A DNA stretch of 64,000 nt from Amycolatopsis mediterranei (GTDB lineage: Bacteria; Actinomycetota; Actinomycetes; Mycobacteriales; Pseudonocardiaceae). How positions within the stretch are numbered: position 1 is the stretch's first letter; every line of letters starts with the position of its first letter. The notes beneath the pieces were generated by a model. That model was not told where the DNA came from. It did not search any database and worked only from the letters and a program-made list of their open reading frames with translations. Shown here piece by piece: positions 22,674 through 30,993 of this stretch. The stretch lies in NCBI RefSeq assembly GCF_026017845.1, contig NZ_CP100416.1:5251635-5315634 (forward strand), read 5' to 3'. The position numbers were made by a program, and so were the translations under genes.

Positions 22674-22687
22674 ATCCGGAGGTCGCG

Positions 22688-24205
22688 ATGACGCGGCAGG
22701 ACCCGGGCCGGGCCCCTCTGCTGGAGGTGCGCGGCGTGACGAAGTCGTTCGGCGCGGTCGCGGCCGTCGCCGGCGTGAGCTTCGGGCTGCACGCGGGGGA
22801 GGCCCACGCGCTGGTCGGGGAGAACGGCGCCGGCAAGTCCACGATCGTGAAGATGCTGGCCGGGGTGCACAAGCCCGACGACGGCACGCTGCTGCTGGAC
22901 GGCGAGGCGCGGGAGTTCGGCTCGCCCGCCGACGCGAAGGCCGCCGGCATCGCGGTCATCTACCAGGAACCCACGCTGTTCCCCGACCTGAGCGTCGCGG
23001 AGAACATCGTGATGGGCCGTCACCCGCGCAAGAGCCTCGGCCGCATCGACCGGGCGGCGATCCGCGCCGAGGCCGAGCGCCTGTTCGCCCGCCTCGGCGT
23101 CCGGATCGACCCGGCCCGCCCGGCCCGCGGGCTGTCCATCGCCGACCAGCAGATCGTCGAGATCGCGAAAGCGCTCAGCGCCGACGCCCGGGTGCTGGTG
23201 ATGGACGAGCCGACCGCCGCGCTGACCCGGATCGAGGTCGAGCGGCTCTTCTCCGTCGCCAGGACGCTGCGCGAGGAAGGCGCGGCGATCATGTTCATCT
23301 CCCACCGCTTCGAGGAGATCACCGAGCTCTGCCAGCGCGTGACGATCATGCGCGACGGAAAGCCCGTCTCCACCGACGCCGTCGACGAGGTCACCGTCGA
23401 CGAGATGGTGAAGCGCATGGTCGGCCGCGACCTGGACGCGCTGTTCCCCAAACAGGACGTCGAACCCGGCGCGGTCGTGCTGGAGGTCGAGGGCCTCGCC
23501 CGCGAAGGCGTGTTCCGCGACATCTCCTTCTCCGTGCGCGCCGGGGAAATCGTCGCATTCGCCGGACTGGTCGGGTCGGGCCGCTCGGAGGTCGTCCAAG
23601 CCGTCTTCGGCGTCGACGAGCGGGACGCCGGTGTCGTCAAGGTGAGCGGCAAGAAGCTCAAGCCGCACTCGTCGCGGGCCGCGATGGCCGCCGGGATGGC
23701 GCTCGTGCCGGAGGACCGGCGCCAGCAGGGCCTGATCATGGACCTCTCGATCGAGCGGAACGTGACGCTCCCACGCTCGCGCGCGCTCTCGAAGTTCGGC
23801 TTCCTGACCGGCGCGAGCGAGCGCCAGGAGGCCCGGCACTGGACCGAGCGGCTGCGCACCAAGTACCGCCGGCTCGGCGACCCCGTCGGCACGCTCTCGG
23901 GCGGGAACCAGCAGAAGGTCGTGCTGGCCAAGTGGCTGGCGATGGCGCCGAAGGTGCTGATCGTCGACGAGCCGACGCGCGGCATCGACGTCGGCACGAA
24001 GGCCGAGGTGCACCGGCTGATGTCGGCGCTGGCCGCCGAAGGCGTCGCGATCGTGATGGTGTCCTCGGAGCTGCCGGAGGTGCTGGGCATGGCCGACCGC
24101 GTGCTGGTGATGCGCGAGGGCCGGATCGTGGCCGAGCTCCCGCGCGCCGAGGCGACCGAGGACTCGGTGATGTTCGCCGCGATGGGGCAGGGGGCCGCCG
24201 CATGA
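22688..24205 (+). CDS. rhaT: Sugar ABC importer ATPase, rhamnose-type (two nucleotide-binding domains)
   Basis: This 505-residue protein is a fused double ATPase of the carbohydrate-uptake-2 family (as RbsA, XylG, RhaT). The first domain has Walker A GENGAGKST, signature LSIADQQ and Walker B VLVMDEP. The second has a degenerate Walker A (GLVGSGRSE), LSGGNQQ and VLIVDEP. It powers import through the two permeases that follow. I chose the ATG at 22688 after CCGGAGG; a GTG nine codons upstream lies in the operator. Its stop overlaps the next gene's ATG (ATGA). Rhamnose as substrate is inferred from the catabolic genes downstream. Confidence 0.9.
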   Translation: MTRQDPGRAPLLEVRGVTKSFGAVAAVAGVSFGLHAGEAHALVGENGAGKSTIVKMLAGVHKPDDGTLLLDGEAREFGSPADAKAAGIAVIYQEPTLFPDLSVAENIVMGRHPRKSLGRIDRAAIRAEAERLFARLGVRIDPARPARGLSIADQQIVEIAKALSADARVLVMDEPTAALTRIEVERLFSVARTLREEGAAIMFISHRFEEITELCQRVTIMRDGKPVSTDAVDEVTVDEMVKRMVGRDLDALFPKQDVEPGAVVLEVEGLAREGVFRDISFSVRAGEIVAFAGLVGSGRSEVVQAVFGVDERDAGVVKVSGKKLKPHSSRAAMAAGMALVPEDRRQQGLIMDLSIERNVTLPRSRALSKFGFLTGASERQEARHWTERLRTKYRRLGDPVGTLSGGNQQKVVLAKWLAMAPKVLIVDEPTRGIDVGTKAEVHRLMSALAAEGVAIVMVSSELPEVLGMADRVLVMREGRIVAELPRAEATEDSVMFAAMGQGAAA

Positions 24206-25242
24206 CCGTGACGAAGGAGGCCGCCGTGACTTCGCAGCCGACCGTCCACTCCGGACGATCGTGGACCGCGAACGTGCTGAAGGCCCGTGAATCCGGCATC
24301 GTGCTCGCCCTGATCGTGCTGGTCGCGTTCACCGCGACGCAGAATTCCCGGTTCCTGTCCGGGCAGAGCATCCGCGACATCCTGCTGGGTACGGCGATCC
24401 TGGCGGTGCTCGCCGTCGGGCAGGCGATCGTGATGATCACCCGCAACATCGACCTCTCGGTCGGTTCGGTGCTCGGCTTGTCGGCGTTCGCCGTGGGCAC
24501 GCTGATGAAGGACCACCCGGGCCTGCCGGTGATCGCCGCCGTCCTGGTGGGGCTCGTCTTCGGGGCGGTGTGCGGGCTGGTCAACGGCGCCCTGGTGCGT
24601 TTCGGTCAGGTGCCCGCGCTGGTCGTCACGCTCGGCACGCTCTACGCCTACCGCGGGGTCAGCTACTTCTGGGCCGGCGGCCAGCAGATCAACGCCGACA
24701 AGCTGCCCGCGTCCTTTTTGGACTTCGGGACGGCGTCGGTGCTCGGTCTGCCGTGGCTGGTCCTGATCGCGCTGCTGGTCCTGGTCGTCGCCGGGATCGT
24801 GCTGCGCAGCTACCGCGCCGGCCGCGAGCTGTACGCGATGGGCTCGAGCCCGCAGGCCGCGCAGCTGGCCGGCATCCGGGTCGGCCGCAACACGAGCGCG
24901 GCGTTCCTGGTCAGCGGCGCGCTCGCCGGCCTGGCCGGAGTGCTGTTCGCCGCCCGGTTCGGCACCGTGGACGCGGCCGCCGGCACCGGCTACGAGCTGA
25001 ACGTCGTCGCCGCGGCCGTCGTCGGCGGGGTGGCGGTGTTCGGCGGCAGTGGCTCGGTCTGGGGCGCGGGCCTCGGGGCGCTGCTGTTGACGGTGATCGG
25101 CAGCGCCTTGGCCGTGCTCGACATCAACCAGTTCTGGCAGCAGGCGATCGTCGGTGCGTTGATCCTGCTGGCCATCGGCGCCGACCGGCTCGTGGCCGTG
25201 CGGGTCGCGAAAGCTCTGAAGAAGAGGGATTCCCATGTCTGA
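24202..25242 (+). CDS. rhaP: Sugar ABC importer permease 1, rhamnose-type
   Basis: This 346-residue membrane protein is a BPD_transp_2 permease of the RbsC/RhaP type. It has about nine hydrophobic segments, the conserved MITRNIDLSVGSVLGLSAF region, and the coupling loop AMGSSPQAAQLAGIRV that contacts the ATPase. The ATG at 24202 overlaps the ATPase stop, but a GTG at 24226 is preceded by a better ribosome-binding site (AAGGAGG, six-base spacing), so the true N-terminus may be eight residues shorter. It overlaps the second permease gene by eight bases. Confidence 0.9.
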   Translation: MTVTKEAAVTSQPTVHSGRSWTANVLKARESGIVLALIVLVAFTATQNSRFLSGQSIRDILLGTAILAVLAVGQAIVMITRNIDLSVGSVLGLSAFAVGTLMKDHPGLPVIAAVLVGLVFGAVCGLVNGALVRFGQVPALVVTLGTLYAYRGVSYFWAGGQQINADKLPASFLDFGTASVLGLPWLVLIALLVLVVAGIVLRSYRAGRELYAMGSSPQAAQLAGIRVGRNTSAAFLVSGALAGLAGVLFAARFGTVDAAAGTGYELNVVAAAVVGGVAVFGGSGSVWGAGLGALLLTVIGSALAVLDINQFWQQAIVGALILLAIGADRLVAVRVAKALKKRDSHV

Positions 25243-26233
25243 CCGAGGGAACCGGCTCGGCCGGCTGCTCAGCTGGGACGCCGCGGTCGTGCTCGTGACG
25301 GTGCTCGTCCTGATCGTCGCCTCGGGCGCCGTCGAGAACTTCGGCACCAGCCGCAACTTCACCTTCCTGCTGCTCGACCTGCTCCCGATCGCGCTGGTCG
25401 CGCTGCCGATGACGTTCATCATCGTCACCGGCGAGATCGACCTCTCGGTGGCGAGCACGCTCGGCCTGACGTCCGCGGTGATGGGGTCGTTGTGGAACGC
25501 CGGCCTGCCGATCGAGACGATCATCCCGCTCTGCATCGCGCTGGGCGCGGTCCTCGGCGCGTTGAACGGCTTCTTCGTCACCGTGCTGAAGCTGCCGTCC
25601 CTCGCCGTCACGATCGGTACGTTGGCGCTCTACCGCGGCCTGGCGTTCGTCGTGCTGGGCGACAGCGCGGTCGCCGACTTCCCGCGGGTCTACACGAGCT
25701 GGGTCACCGGGACGATCGGCGACGGCCCCATCCCGAACGTGCTGATCCCGCTGATCGTCGCCGCCTTGATCTTCGGTGTCGTGCTGCACGCGACGCCGAT
25801 CGGCCGCGGGGTCTTCGCCGCCGGCGCGGGCGAGCAGGCGGCCCGGTTCGCCGGCATCCGCACCGGGCGGCTCAAGTTCTGGCTCTACGTCGTGAGCGGC
25901 GCGGTCGCCGGTCTCGCCGGGGTCCTGTGGACGCTGCGGTACTCCAGTGCCCGCGCCGACAACGGGTTCGGTCTCGAACTGGCCGTCGTGGCCGCCGTGC
26001 TGCTCGGCGGCGTGTCCATCTTCGGCGGCAAGGGCACGCTCCCCGGCGTGCTCGCCGGAGTGGTCCTGCTCGCCACGCTGCAGAACGCCCTGCGGCTGCA
26101 GGACGTTTCGAACGAGGCGCTCAACATCGTGACCGGCGTGCTGCTCATCGTGTCGGTCCTGCTCCCCAACATCGTGACTTCGGCCCGCACGGCAGTGCGT
26201 CGCCGTCGGCAATTGGCAACCCCCGAAAGGTGA
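25235..26233 (+). CDS. rhaQ: Sugar ABC importer permease 2, rhamnose-type
   Basis: This 332-residue permease is homologous to the preceding one, with IIVTGEIDLSVASTLGLTSA and the loop AAGAGEQAARFAGIRT. RhaT-type rhamnose importers normally use two distinct permeases, which fits this arrangement. It probably pairs with the first permease as a heterodimer in the cytoplasmic membrane. The ATG lies within the end of the upstream gene, so translation is coupled. Confidence 0.9.
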   Translation: MSDRGNRLGRLLSWDAAVVLVTVLVLIVASGAVENFGTSRNFTFLLLDLLPIALVALPMTFIIVTGEIDLSVASTLGLTSAVMGSLWNAGLPIETIIPLCIALGAVLGALNGFFVTVLKLPSLAVTIGTLALYRGLAFVVLGDSAVADFPRVYTSWVTGTIGDGPIPNVLIPLIVAALIFGVVLHATPIGRGVFAAGAGEQAARFAGIRTGRLKFWLYVVSGAVAGLAGVLWTLRYSSARADNGFGLELAVVAAVLLGGVSIFGGKGTLPGVLAGVVLLATLQNALRLQDVSNEALNIVTGVLLIVSVLLPNIVTSARTAVRRRRQLATPER

Positions 26234-26238
26234 CGAAG

Positions 26239-27300
26239 ATGTCCCGACGGTTCCTCACCGGCGCAGTGTCGGCCGGGCTGGTGCTGGTCCTGGCCGCGTG
26301 CAGCGGTACGACCAAGAACGACAACGCCGCCTCCGGCGCGAGTGAGTCCACCGCCGCGGCGAACCCGAACGCCGCGGCGAAGGAGGGCGTCAAGATGGCG
26401 TTCCTGCCCAAGCAGCTCAACAACCCCTACAGCGACATCGAGGTCAGCGGCGGCAAGGCGGCCCTCGGCGAGCTGAAGGGCGAGTACAAGCTGGTCGGGC
26501 CGAACGACGCCAGCGCGTCGTCGCAGGTCAGCTACATCAACACGCTGATCCAGCAGCAGCAGGACGTCATCGGCATCGCCGCGAACGACCCGAACGCGGT
26601 GTGCCCGTCGCTCAACCAGGCCCGCAGCGCCGGCATCAAGGTCGTCGCGTTCGACTCCGACGCCGCCAAGGACTGCCGCGACGCCTTCATCAACCAGGCC
26701 ACCACCCAGGGCATCGGCGAGGCGCTGGCCAAGCAGGCCAAGGACCTCTCCGGCGGCTCCGGCGAGATCGCGGTGCTGTCCGCGACGCCGAACGCGACGA
26801 ACCAGAACGCCTGGATCGACGTCCTGAAGAAGGAACTGGCCAAGCCGGAGTACTCGACCCTGAAGCTGGACAAGGTCGCCTACGGCAACGACGACGACCA
26901 GAAGTCGTTCCAGGAGGCCCAGGGCCTGCTGCAGTCGTTCCCGAACCTCAAGGTGATCGTCGCGCCGACGACCGTCGGCATCGCGGCCGCCGCGCGGTAC
27001 GTCAGCTCGTCGAGCTACAAGGGCAAGGTCGCGGTGACCGGGCTGGGCACGCCGAACCAGATGCGCGCCTTCGTCAAGGACGGCACGGTGAAGCAGTTCG
27101 CGCTGTGGAACCCGGCCGACATCGGCTACCTCGCCGCCTACGCCGGCGTGGCGCTCAAGTCCGGCCAGATCACCGGCAAGCAGGGCGAGAAGTTCAAGGC
27201 GGGCAAGCTCGGCGACTACACGATCGGCGAGAACGGCGAGATCGTTCTCGGCCCGCCGACGACGTTCGACGCGAACAACATCGACAAGTTCAACTTCTGA
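26239..27300 (+). CDS. rhaS: Rhamnose-binding lipoprotein of the ABC importer
   Basis: This 353-residue protein has a lipoprotein signal with lipobox LAAC (Cys21), a Ser/Ala/Asn-rich linker, and a periplasmic-binding-protein type 1 domain (FLPKQLNNPYSDIEVSGGK at the start, GLGTPNQMRAFVKDG near the end). It would capture sugar outside the cell and deliver it to the permeases. AAAGGTG precedes the ATG, five bases after the second permease stop. It is followed by a large hairpin that may protect the 5' part of the operon message, so that binding protein is made in excess. Confidence 0.9.
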   Translation: MSRRFLTGAVSAGLVLVLAACSGTTKNDNAASGASESTAAANPNAAAKEGVKMAFLPKQLNNPYSDIEVSGGKAALGELKGEYKLVGPNDASASSQVSYINTLIQQQQDVIGIAANDPNAVCPSLNQARSAGIKVVAFDSDAAKDCRDAFINQATTQGIGEALAKQAKDLSGGSGEIAVLSATPNATNQNAWIDVLKKELAKPEYSTLKLDKVAYGNDDDQKSFQEAQGLLQSFPNLKVIVAPTTVGIAAAARYVSSSSYKGKVAVTGLGTPNQMRAFVKDGTVKQFALWNPADIGYLAAYAGVALKSGQITGKQGEKFKAGKLGDYTIGENGEIVLGPPTTFDANNIDKFNF

Positions 27301-27394
27301 GAGAACCTTATTCTGGTCAGGCCGCCGCGCCCCGCGCGCGTACTGCTGATTACCGCGAAAGTCATGCGGCGGCCGACGGCTGAATAAGGTTCTC
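27301..27394 (+). terminator. Composite hairpin between rhaS and rhaM
   Basis: An outer 13-bp perfect stem (GAGAACCTTATTC at 27301-27313 with its complement at 27382-27394) encloses a bulge and an inner 9-bp stem (27320-27328 with 27366-27374). It begins right after the rhaS stop codon. There is no T-run, so it may be a partial terminator or an mRNA-stabilising structure, separating the importer genes from the catabolic genes. Confidence 0.65.
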
Positions 27395-27448
27395 ACTCCC
27401 GGCCGGGTCGCGACGGGCGGCCCGGCCGGGTTCCACCAAGGACGGACT

Positions 27449-27784
27449 GTGCCCCGATACTGCTTCTGCCTGCAGGTCAAGCCCGACCGGAAGGCCGAGT
27501 ACGCCGAGCGCCACCGCGCCGTCTGGCCGGAGATGCGGCAGGCCCTGCACGACACCGGCTGGCGCAACTACTCGCTCTTCCTGCGCGAGGACGGCCTGCT
27601 GATCGGCTACGTCGAGACCGACGACCTCGCCGCCGCGCAGGCCGCCATGGCCAAGACCGAGGTCAACACGCGCTGGCAGGCGGAGATGGCGGAGTTCTTC
27701 ACCGGCCTCGACGGCAGCGCGCCCGACGAAGGGTTCCAGCTGCTCGAAGAGGTCTTCCACCTCGACGTCCGGGAAGGACAGTGA
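27449..27784 (+). CDS. rhaM: L-rhamnose mutarotase
   Basis: This 111-residue protein matches RhaM, which interconverts the alpha and beta anomers of L-rhamnose in the cytoplasm to feed the isomerase. Family features include VKPDRKAEYAERHRAVWPEM (with the active-site histidine), WRNYSLFLRE and MAKTEVNTRWQAEM. The GTG start at 27449 follows AAGGAC. Its stop overlaps the isomerase start (GTGA), showing tight coupling. Confidence 0.9.
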   Translation: MPRYCFCLQVKPDRKAEYAERHRAVWPEMRQALHDTGWRNYSLFLREDGLLIGYVETDDLAAAQAAMAKTEVNTRWQAEMAEFFTGLDGSAPDEGFQLLEEVFHLDVREGQ

Positions 27785-28956
27785 TCGCCGTGGGCGACTT
27801 GACGGCCGTGAAGCAGGCCTTGCGGGCCCAGCGCATCGAGACGCCGTCGTGGGCGTACGCGAACTCGGGCACCCGGTTCAAGGTGTTCCCGCAGCCCGGT
27901 GTCCCGCGGACGCCGGAGGAGAAGATCGCCGACGCCGCGGTGGTGCACAAGTTCACCGGGGTGGCGCCGAGCGTGGCGCTGCACATCCCGTGGGACAAGG
28001 TCGGCGACTACGGCGCCCTGACCGCGTACGCGCGGGACCTCGGCGTCGAGATCGGTGCGATCAACACCAACGTCTTCCAGGACGAGGACTACAAACTCGG
28101 CTCGGTGACCAACCCCGACCCGGGCATCCGCCGCAAGGCGACCGACCACCTCCTGGAAGCCATCGACATCATGGACGCGACGGGCTCGCGCGACCTGAAG
28201 CTGTGGTTCTCCGACGGCATCAACTACCCCGGCCAGGACGACATCCGCGACCGGCAGGACCGGCTCGCGGCGGCGCTTCGCGAGACGTACGAGCGGCTCG
28301 GGGACCACCAGCGGATGCTGCTGGAGTACAAGCTGTTCGAACCCGCCTTCTACGCCACCGACGTCCCGGACTGGGGCACGTCCTACGCCCACTGCATCGA
28401 ACTGGGGGAGCGGGCCACGGTGTGCATCGACACCGGTCACCACGCGCCCGGGACGAACATCGAGTTCATCGTCGCGTTCCTGCTGCGGGCCGGGAAGCTC
28501 GGCGCGTTCGACTTCAACTCGCGCTTCTACGCCGACGACGACCTGATGGTCGGGGCCGCGGACCCGTTCCAGCTGTTCCGGATCATGTACGAGATCGTGC
28601 GGGCGGACGCCTTGGACCCGGCGTACGGGATCGCGTTCATGCTCGACCAGTGCCACAACATCGAGGCGAAGATCCCGGCGATCATCCGGTCGGTGATGAA
28701 CGTCCAGGAAGCGACCGCGAAGGCGCTGCTCGTGGACCGCTCCGCGTTGCGTGCCGCCCAGCAGGCGGGTGACGTGCTCGCCGCGAACGCCGTGCTGATG
28801 GACGCCTACAACACCGACGTCCGGCCGCTGCTGGCCGAGGTGCGGGCGGACGCCGGGCTCGACCCGGACCCGATCGCGGCCTACCACCGCAGCGGGTACC
28901 AGGAGAAGATCGTGGCCGAGCGCGCCGGCGGCACGCAGGCCGGATGGGGAGCATGA
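27781..28956 (+). CDS. rhaI: L-rhamnose isomerase (RhaI type)
   Basis: This 391-residue TIM-barrel enzyme converts L-rhamnose to L-rhamnulose. It is of the RhaI type found in Pseudomonas, Rhizobium and actinobacteria rather than E. coli RhaA. Metal-binding and catalytic stretches visible include KLWFSDGINYPGQDD, EYKLFEPAFY, CIDTGHHAPGTNIEF and AFDFNSRFYADDDL. GTG start overlapping the mutarotase stop; its own stop overlaps the next ATG. Confidence 0.92.
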   Translation: MIAVGDLTAVKQALRAQRIETPSWAYANSGTRFKVFPQPGVPRTPEEKIADAAVVHKFTGVAPSVALHIPWDKVGDYGALTAYARDLGVEIGAINTNVFQDEDYKLGSVTNPDPGIRRKATDHLLEAIDIMDATGSRDLKLWFSDGINYPGQDDIRDRQDRLAAALRETYERLGDHQRMLLEYKLFEPAFYATDVPDWGTSYAHCIELGERATVCIDTGHHAPGTNIEFIVAFLLRAGKLGAFDFNSRFYADDDLMVGAADPFQLFRIMYEIVRADALDPAYGIAFMLDQCHNIEAKIPAIIRSVMNVQEATAKALLVDRSALRAAQQAGDVLAANAVLMDAYNTDVRPLLAEVRADAGLDPDPIAAYHRSGYQEKIVAERAGGTQAGWGA

Positions 28957-30977
28957 GGATGACCGTGCCGGAGCAGCTCATCGCGCGCAGCAACGCGCTG
29001 GGGGCCGACCCGCGCAACACCAACTACGCCGGCGGTAACACCTCCGCCAAGGGTGCGGTGACCGACCCGGTCACCGGTTCGCCCACCGACGTCCTGTGGG
29101 TCAAGGGCTCCGGCGGCGACCTCGGCACGCTGACCGAGGCCGGGCTGGCGGTGCTGCGGCTGGACCGGCTGCGCGCCCTGGTGGACGTCTATCCGGGCGT
29201 CGAGCGCGAGGACGAGATGGTCGCCGCGTTCGACTACTGCCTGCACGGCCGGGGCGGCGCGGCGCCGTCGATCGACACGGCGATGCACGGTCTCGTGGAG
29301 GCCCCGCACGTCGACCACCTGCACCCCGACTCGGGGATCGCGCTGGCCACGGCGGCCGACGGCCCGGCGCTGACCAAGGAGTGCTTCGGCGACCGCGTCG
29401 CCTGGGTGGACTGGCGACGGCCGGGATTCCAGCTCGGCCTGGACATCGCCGCGGTCAAGGCGGCCAACCCGCAGGCCATCGGCGTGATCCTCGGCGGCCA
29501 CGGCATCACGGCGTGGGGCGCCACTTCGGAAGAGTGTCAGCGAAACTCGCTGGAGATCATCCGGACGGCTGAAGAGTTCCTCACGTCCCGGGGTGCTCCG
29601 GAGCCGTTCGGGCCCGTTGTCCCCGGGTTCGAAGCGCTGCCTTCGGATGAGCGGCACGCCCGAGCGGCCGCGTTGGCGCCGGTGATCCGCGGGCTGGCGT
29701 CGACGGACCAGCGCGTTGTCGGCCACTACACCGACAGCGACGTCGTGCTCGAGTTCCTCTCCCGCGAGAAGCTCCAGCCGCTCGCCGCGCTGGGCACGTC
29801 GTGCCCGGACCACTTCCTGCGCACCAAGGTCCGGCCCCTGGTCGTGGACCTTCCGGCGATCGCGCCGCTGGAGGACGTCGTCACGCGGCTGAAGGAGCTG
29901 CACGCGGAGTACCGCGACGCCTACCGCTCCTACTACGAGCGGCACGCCGACGCCGATTCGCCCGCGATGCGCGGTGCCGACCCGGCCATTGTGCTGGTGC
30001 CCGGTGTCGGGATGTTCTCCTTCGGCAAGGACAAGCAGACCGCGCGGGTGGCGGGGGAGTTCTACGTCAACGCGATCAACGTCATGCGCGGCGCCGAGGC
30101 CGTCTCGACCTACGCCCCGATCCCGGAGAGCGAAAAGTTCCGGATCGAGTACTGGGCCCTCGAAGAGGCGAAGCTGCAGCGGCTGCCGAAGCCCAAGCCG
30201 CTCGCCGGGCGGATCGCCCTGGTCACCGGGGCCGGGTCGGGGATCGGCAAGGCCATCGCGCAGCGGCTCGCGGCCGAAGGCGCCTGCGTGGCCATCGCCG
30301 ACCTGAACGGGGACGCGGCCGCGGAGGTCGCCGCGGAGATCGGCGGGACGGCGGTCACCGCCGACGTCACCGACGCGGCGGCGGTCCAGGCCGCGGTGAA
30401 CACGACCGTGCTGGCGTTCGGGGGCATCGACCTGGTGGTCAACAACGCCGGGCTGTCCATCTCGAAGCCGCTGCTGGAGACCACCGAACGCGATTGGGAC
30501 CTGCAGCACGACGTGATGGCGAAGGGCTCGTTCCTCGTCGCGCAGGCCGCGGCGAAGGCCATGATCGACCAGGGCATCGGCGGGGACATCGTCTACATCT
30601 CGTCCAAGAACTCGGTGTTCGCGGGCCCGAACAACGTCGCTTACGGCGCTGCGAAGGCCGATCAGGCCCACCAGGTGCGGCTGCTGGCGGCCGAGCTCGG
30701 CGCCCACGGCATCCGGGTCAACGGCGTCAACCCCGACGGCGTCGTCCAGGGTTCGGGCATCTTCGCCGGGGGCTGGGGTGCCCAGCGCGCCGCCGTCTAC
30801 GGCGTGCCGGAGGAGAAGCTGGGCGAGTTCTACGCCCAGCGGACCATCCTCAAGCGCGAGGTGCTGCCCGAGCACGTCGCGGCGGCGGTGTTCGCCCTCA
30901 CCGGCGGCGACCTCACCCACACCACCGGCCTGCACGTGCCGGTGGACGCCGGGGTGGCCGCCGCGTTCCTGCGCTGA
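28953..30977 (+). CDS. rhaD: Bifunctional rhamnulose-1-phosphate aldolase / short-chain dehydrogenase
   Basis: This 674-residue fusion has an N-terminal class II aldolase domain (about 1-400) with the zinc histidines in HVDHLHPDSGIA. The C-terminal short-chain dehydrogenase (about 425-674) has the NAD-binding ALVTGAGSGIGKAIAQRLA, NNAG and the catalytic YGAAK. Rhamnulose-1-phosphate is split to dihydroxyacetone phosphate and L-lactaldehyde, and the dehydrogenase domain can oxidise the aldehyde to L-lactate, so one protein does both steps. The fusion is known from Rhizobium, Bacillus and actinobacteria. The ATG at 28953 overlaps the isomerase stop; another ATG six bases on (28959) is possible. 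Confidence 0.92.
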   Translation: MRMTVPEQLIARSNALGADPRNTNYAGGNTSAKGAVTDPVTGSPTDVLWVKGSGGDLGTLTEAGLAVLRLDRLRALVDVYPGVEREDEMVAAFDYCLHGRGGAAPSIDTAMHGLVEAPHVDHLHPDSGIALATAADGPALTKECFGDRVAWVDWRRPGFQLGLDIAAVKAANPQAIGVILGGHGITAWGATSEECQRNSLEIIRTAEEFLTSRGAPEPFGPVVPGFEALPSDERHARAAALAPVIRGLASTDQRVVGHYTDSDVVLEFLSREKLQPLAALGTSCPDHFLRTKVRPLVVDLPAIAPLEDVVTRLKELHAEYRDAYRSYYERHADADSPAMRGADPAIVLVPGVGMFSFGKDKQTARVAGEFYVNAINVMRGAEAVSTYAPIPESEKFRIEYWALEEAKLQRLPKPKPLAGRIALVTGAGSGIGKAIAQRLAAEGACVAIADLNGDAAAEVAAEIGGTAVTADVTDAAAVQAAVNTTVLAFGGIDLVVNNAGLSISKPLLETTERDWDLQHDVMAKGSFLVAQAAAKAMIDQGIGGDIVYISSKNSVFAGPNNVAYGAAKADQAHQVRLLAAELGAHGIRVNGVNPDGVVQGSGIFAGGWGAQRAAVYGVPEEKLGEFYAQRTILKREVLPEHVAAAVFALTGGDLTHTTGLHVPVDAGVAAAFLR

Positions 30978-30993
30978 CTCCCGGAGGAGACCG

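Noticed and set aside
22661..22687. GTG at 22661 as the start of the rhamnose ATPase
   Set aside because: It overlaps the operator and lacks a ribosome-binding site; the ATG at 22688 has GGAGG at proper distance and gives the family N-terminus.
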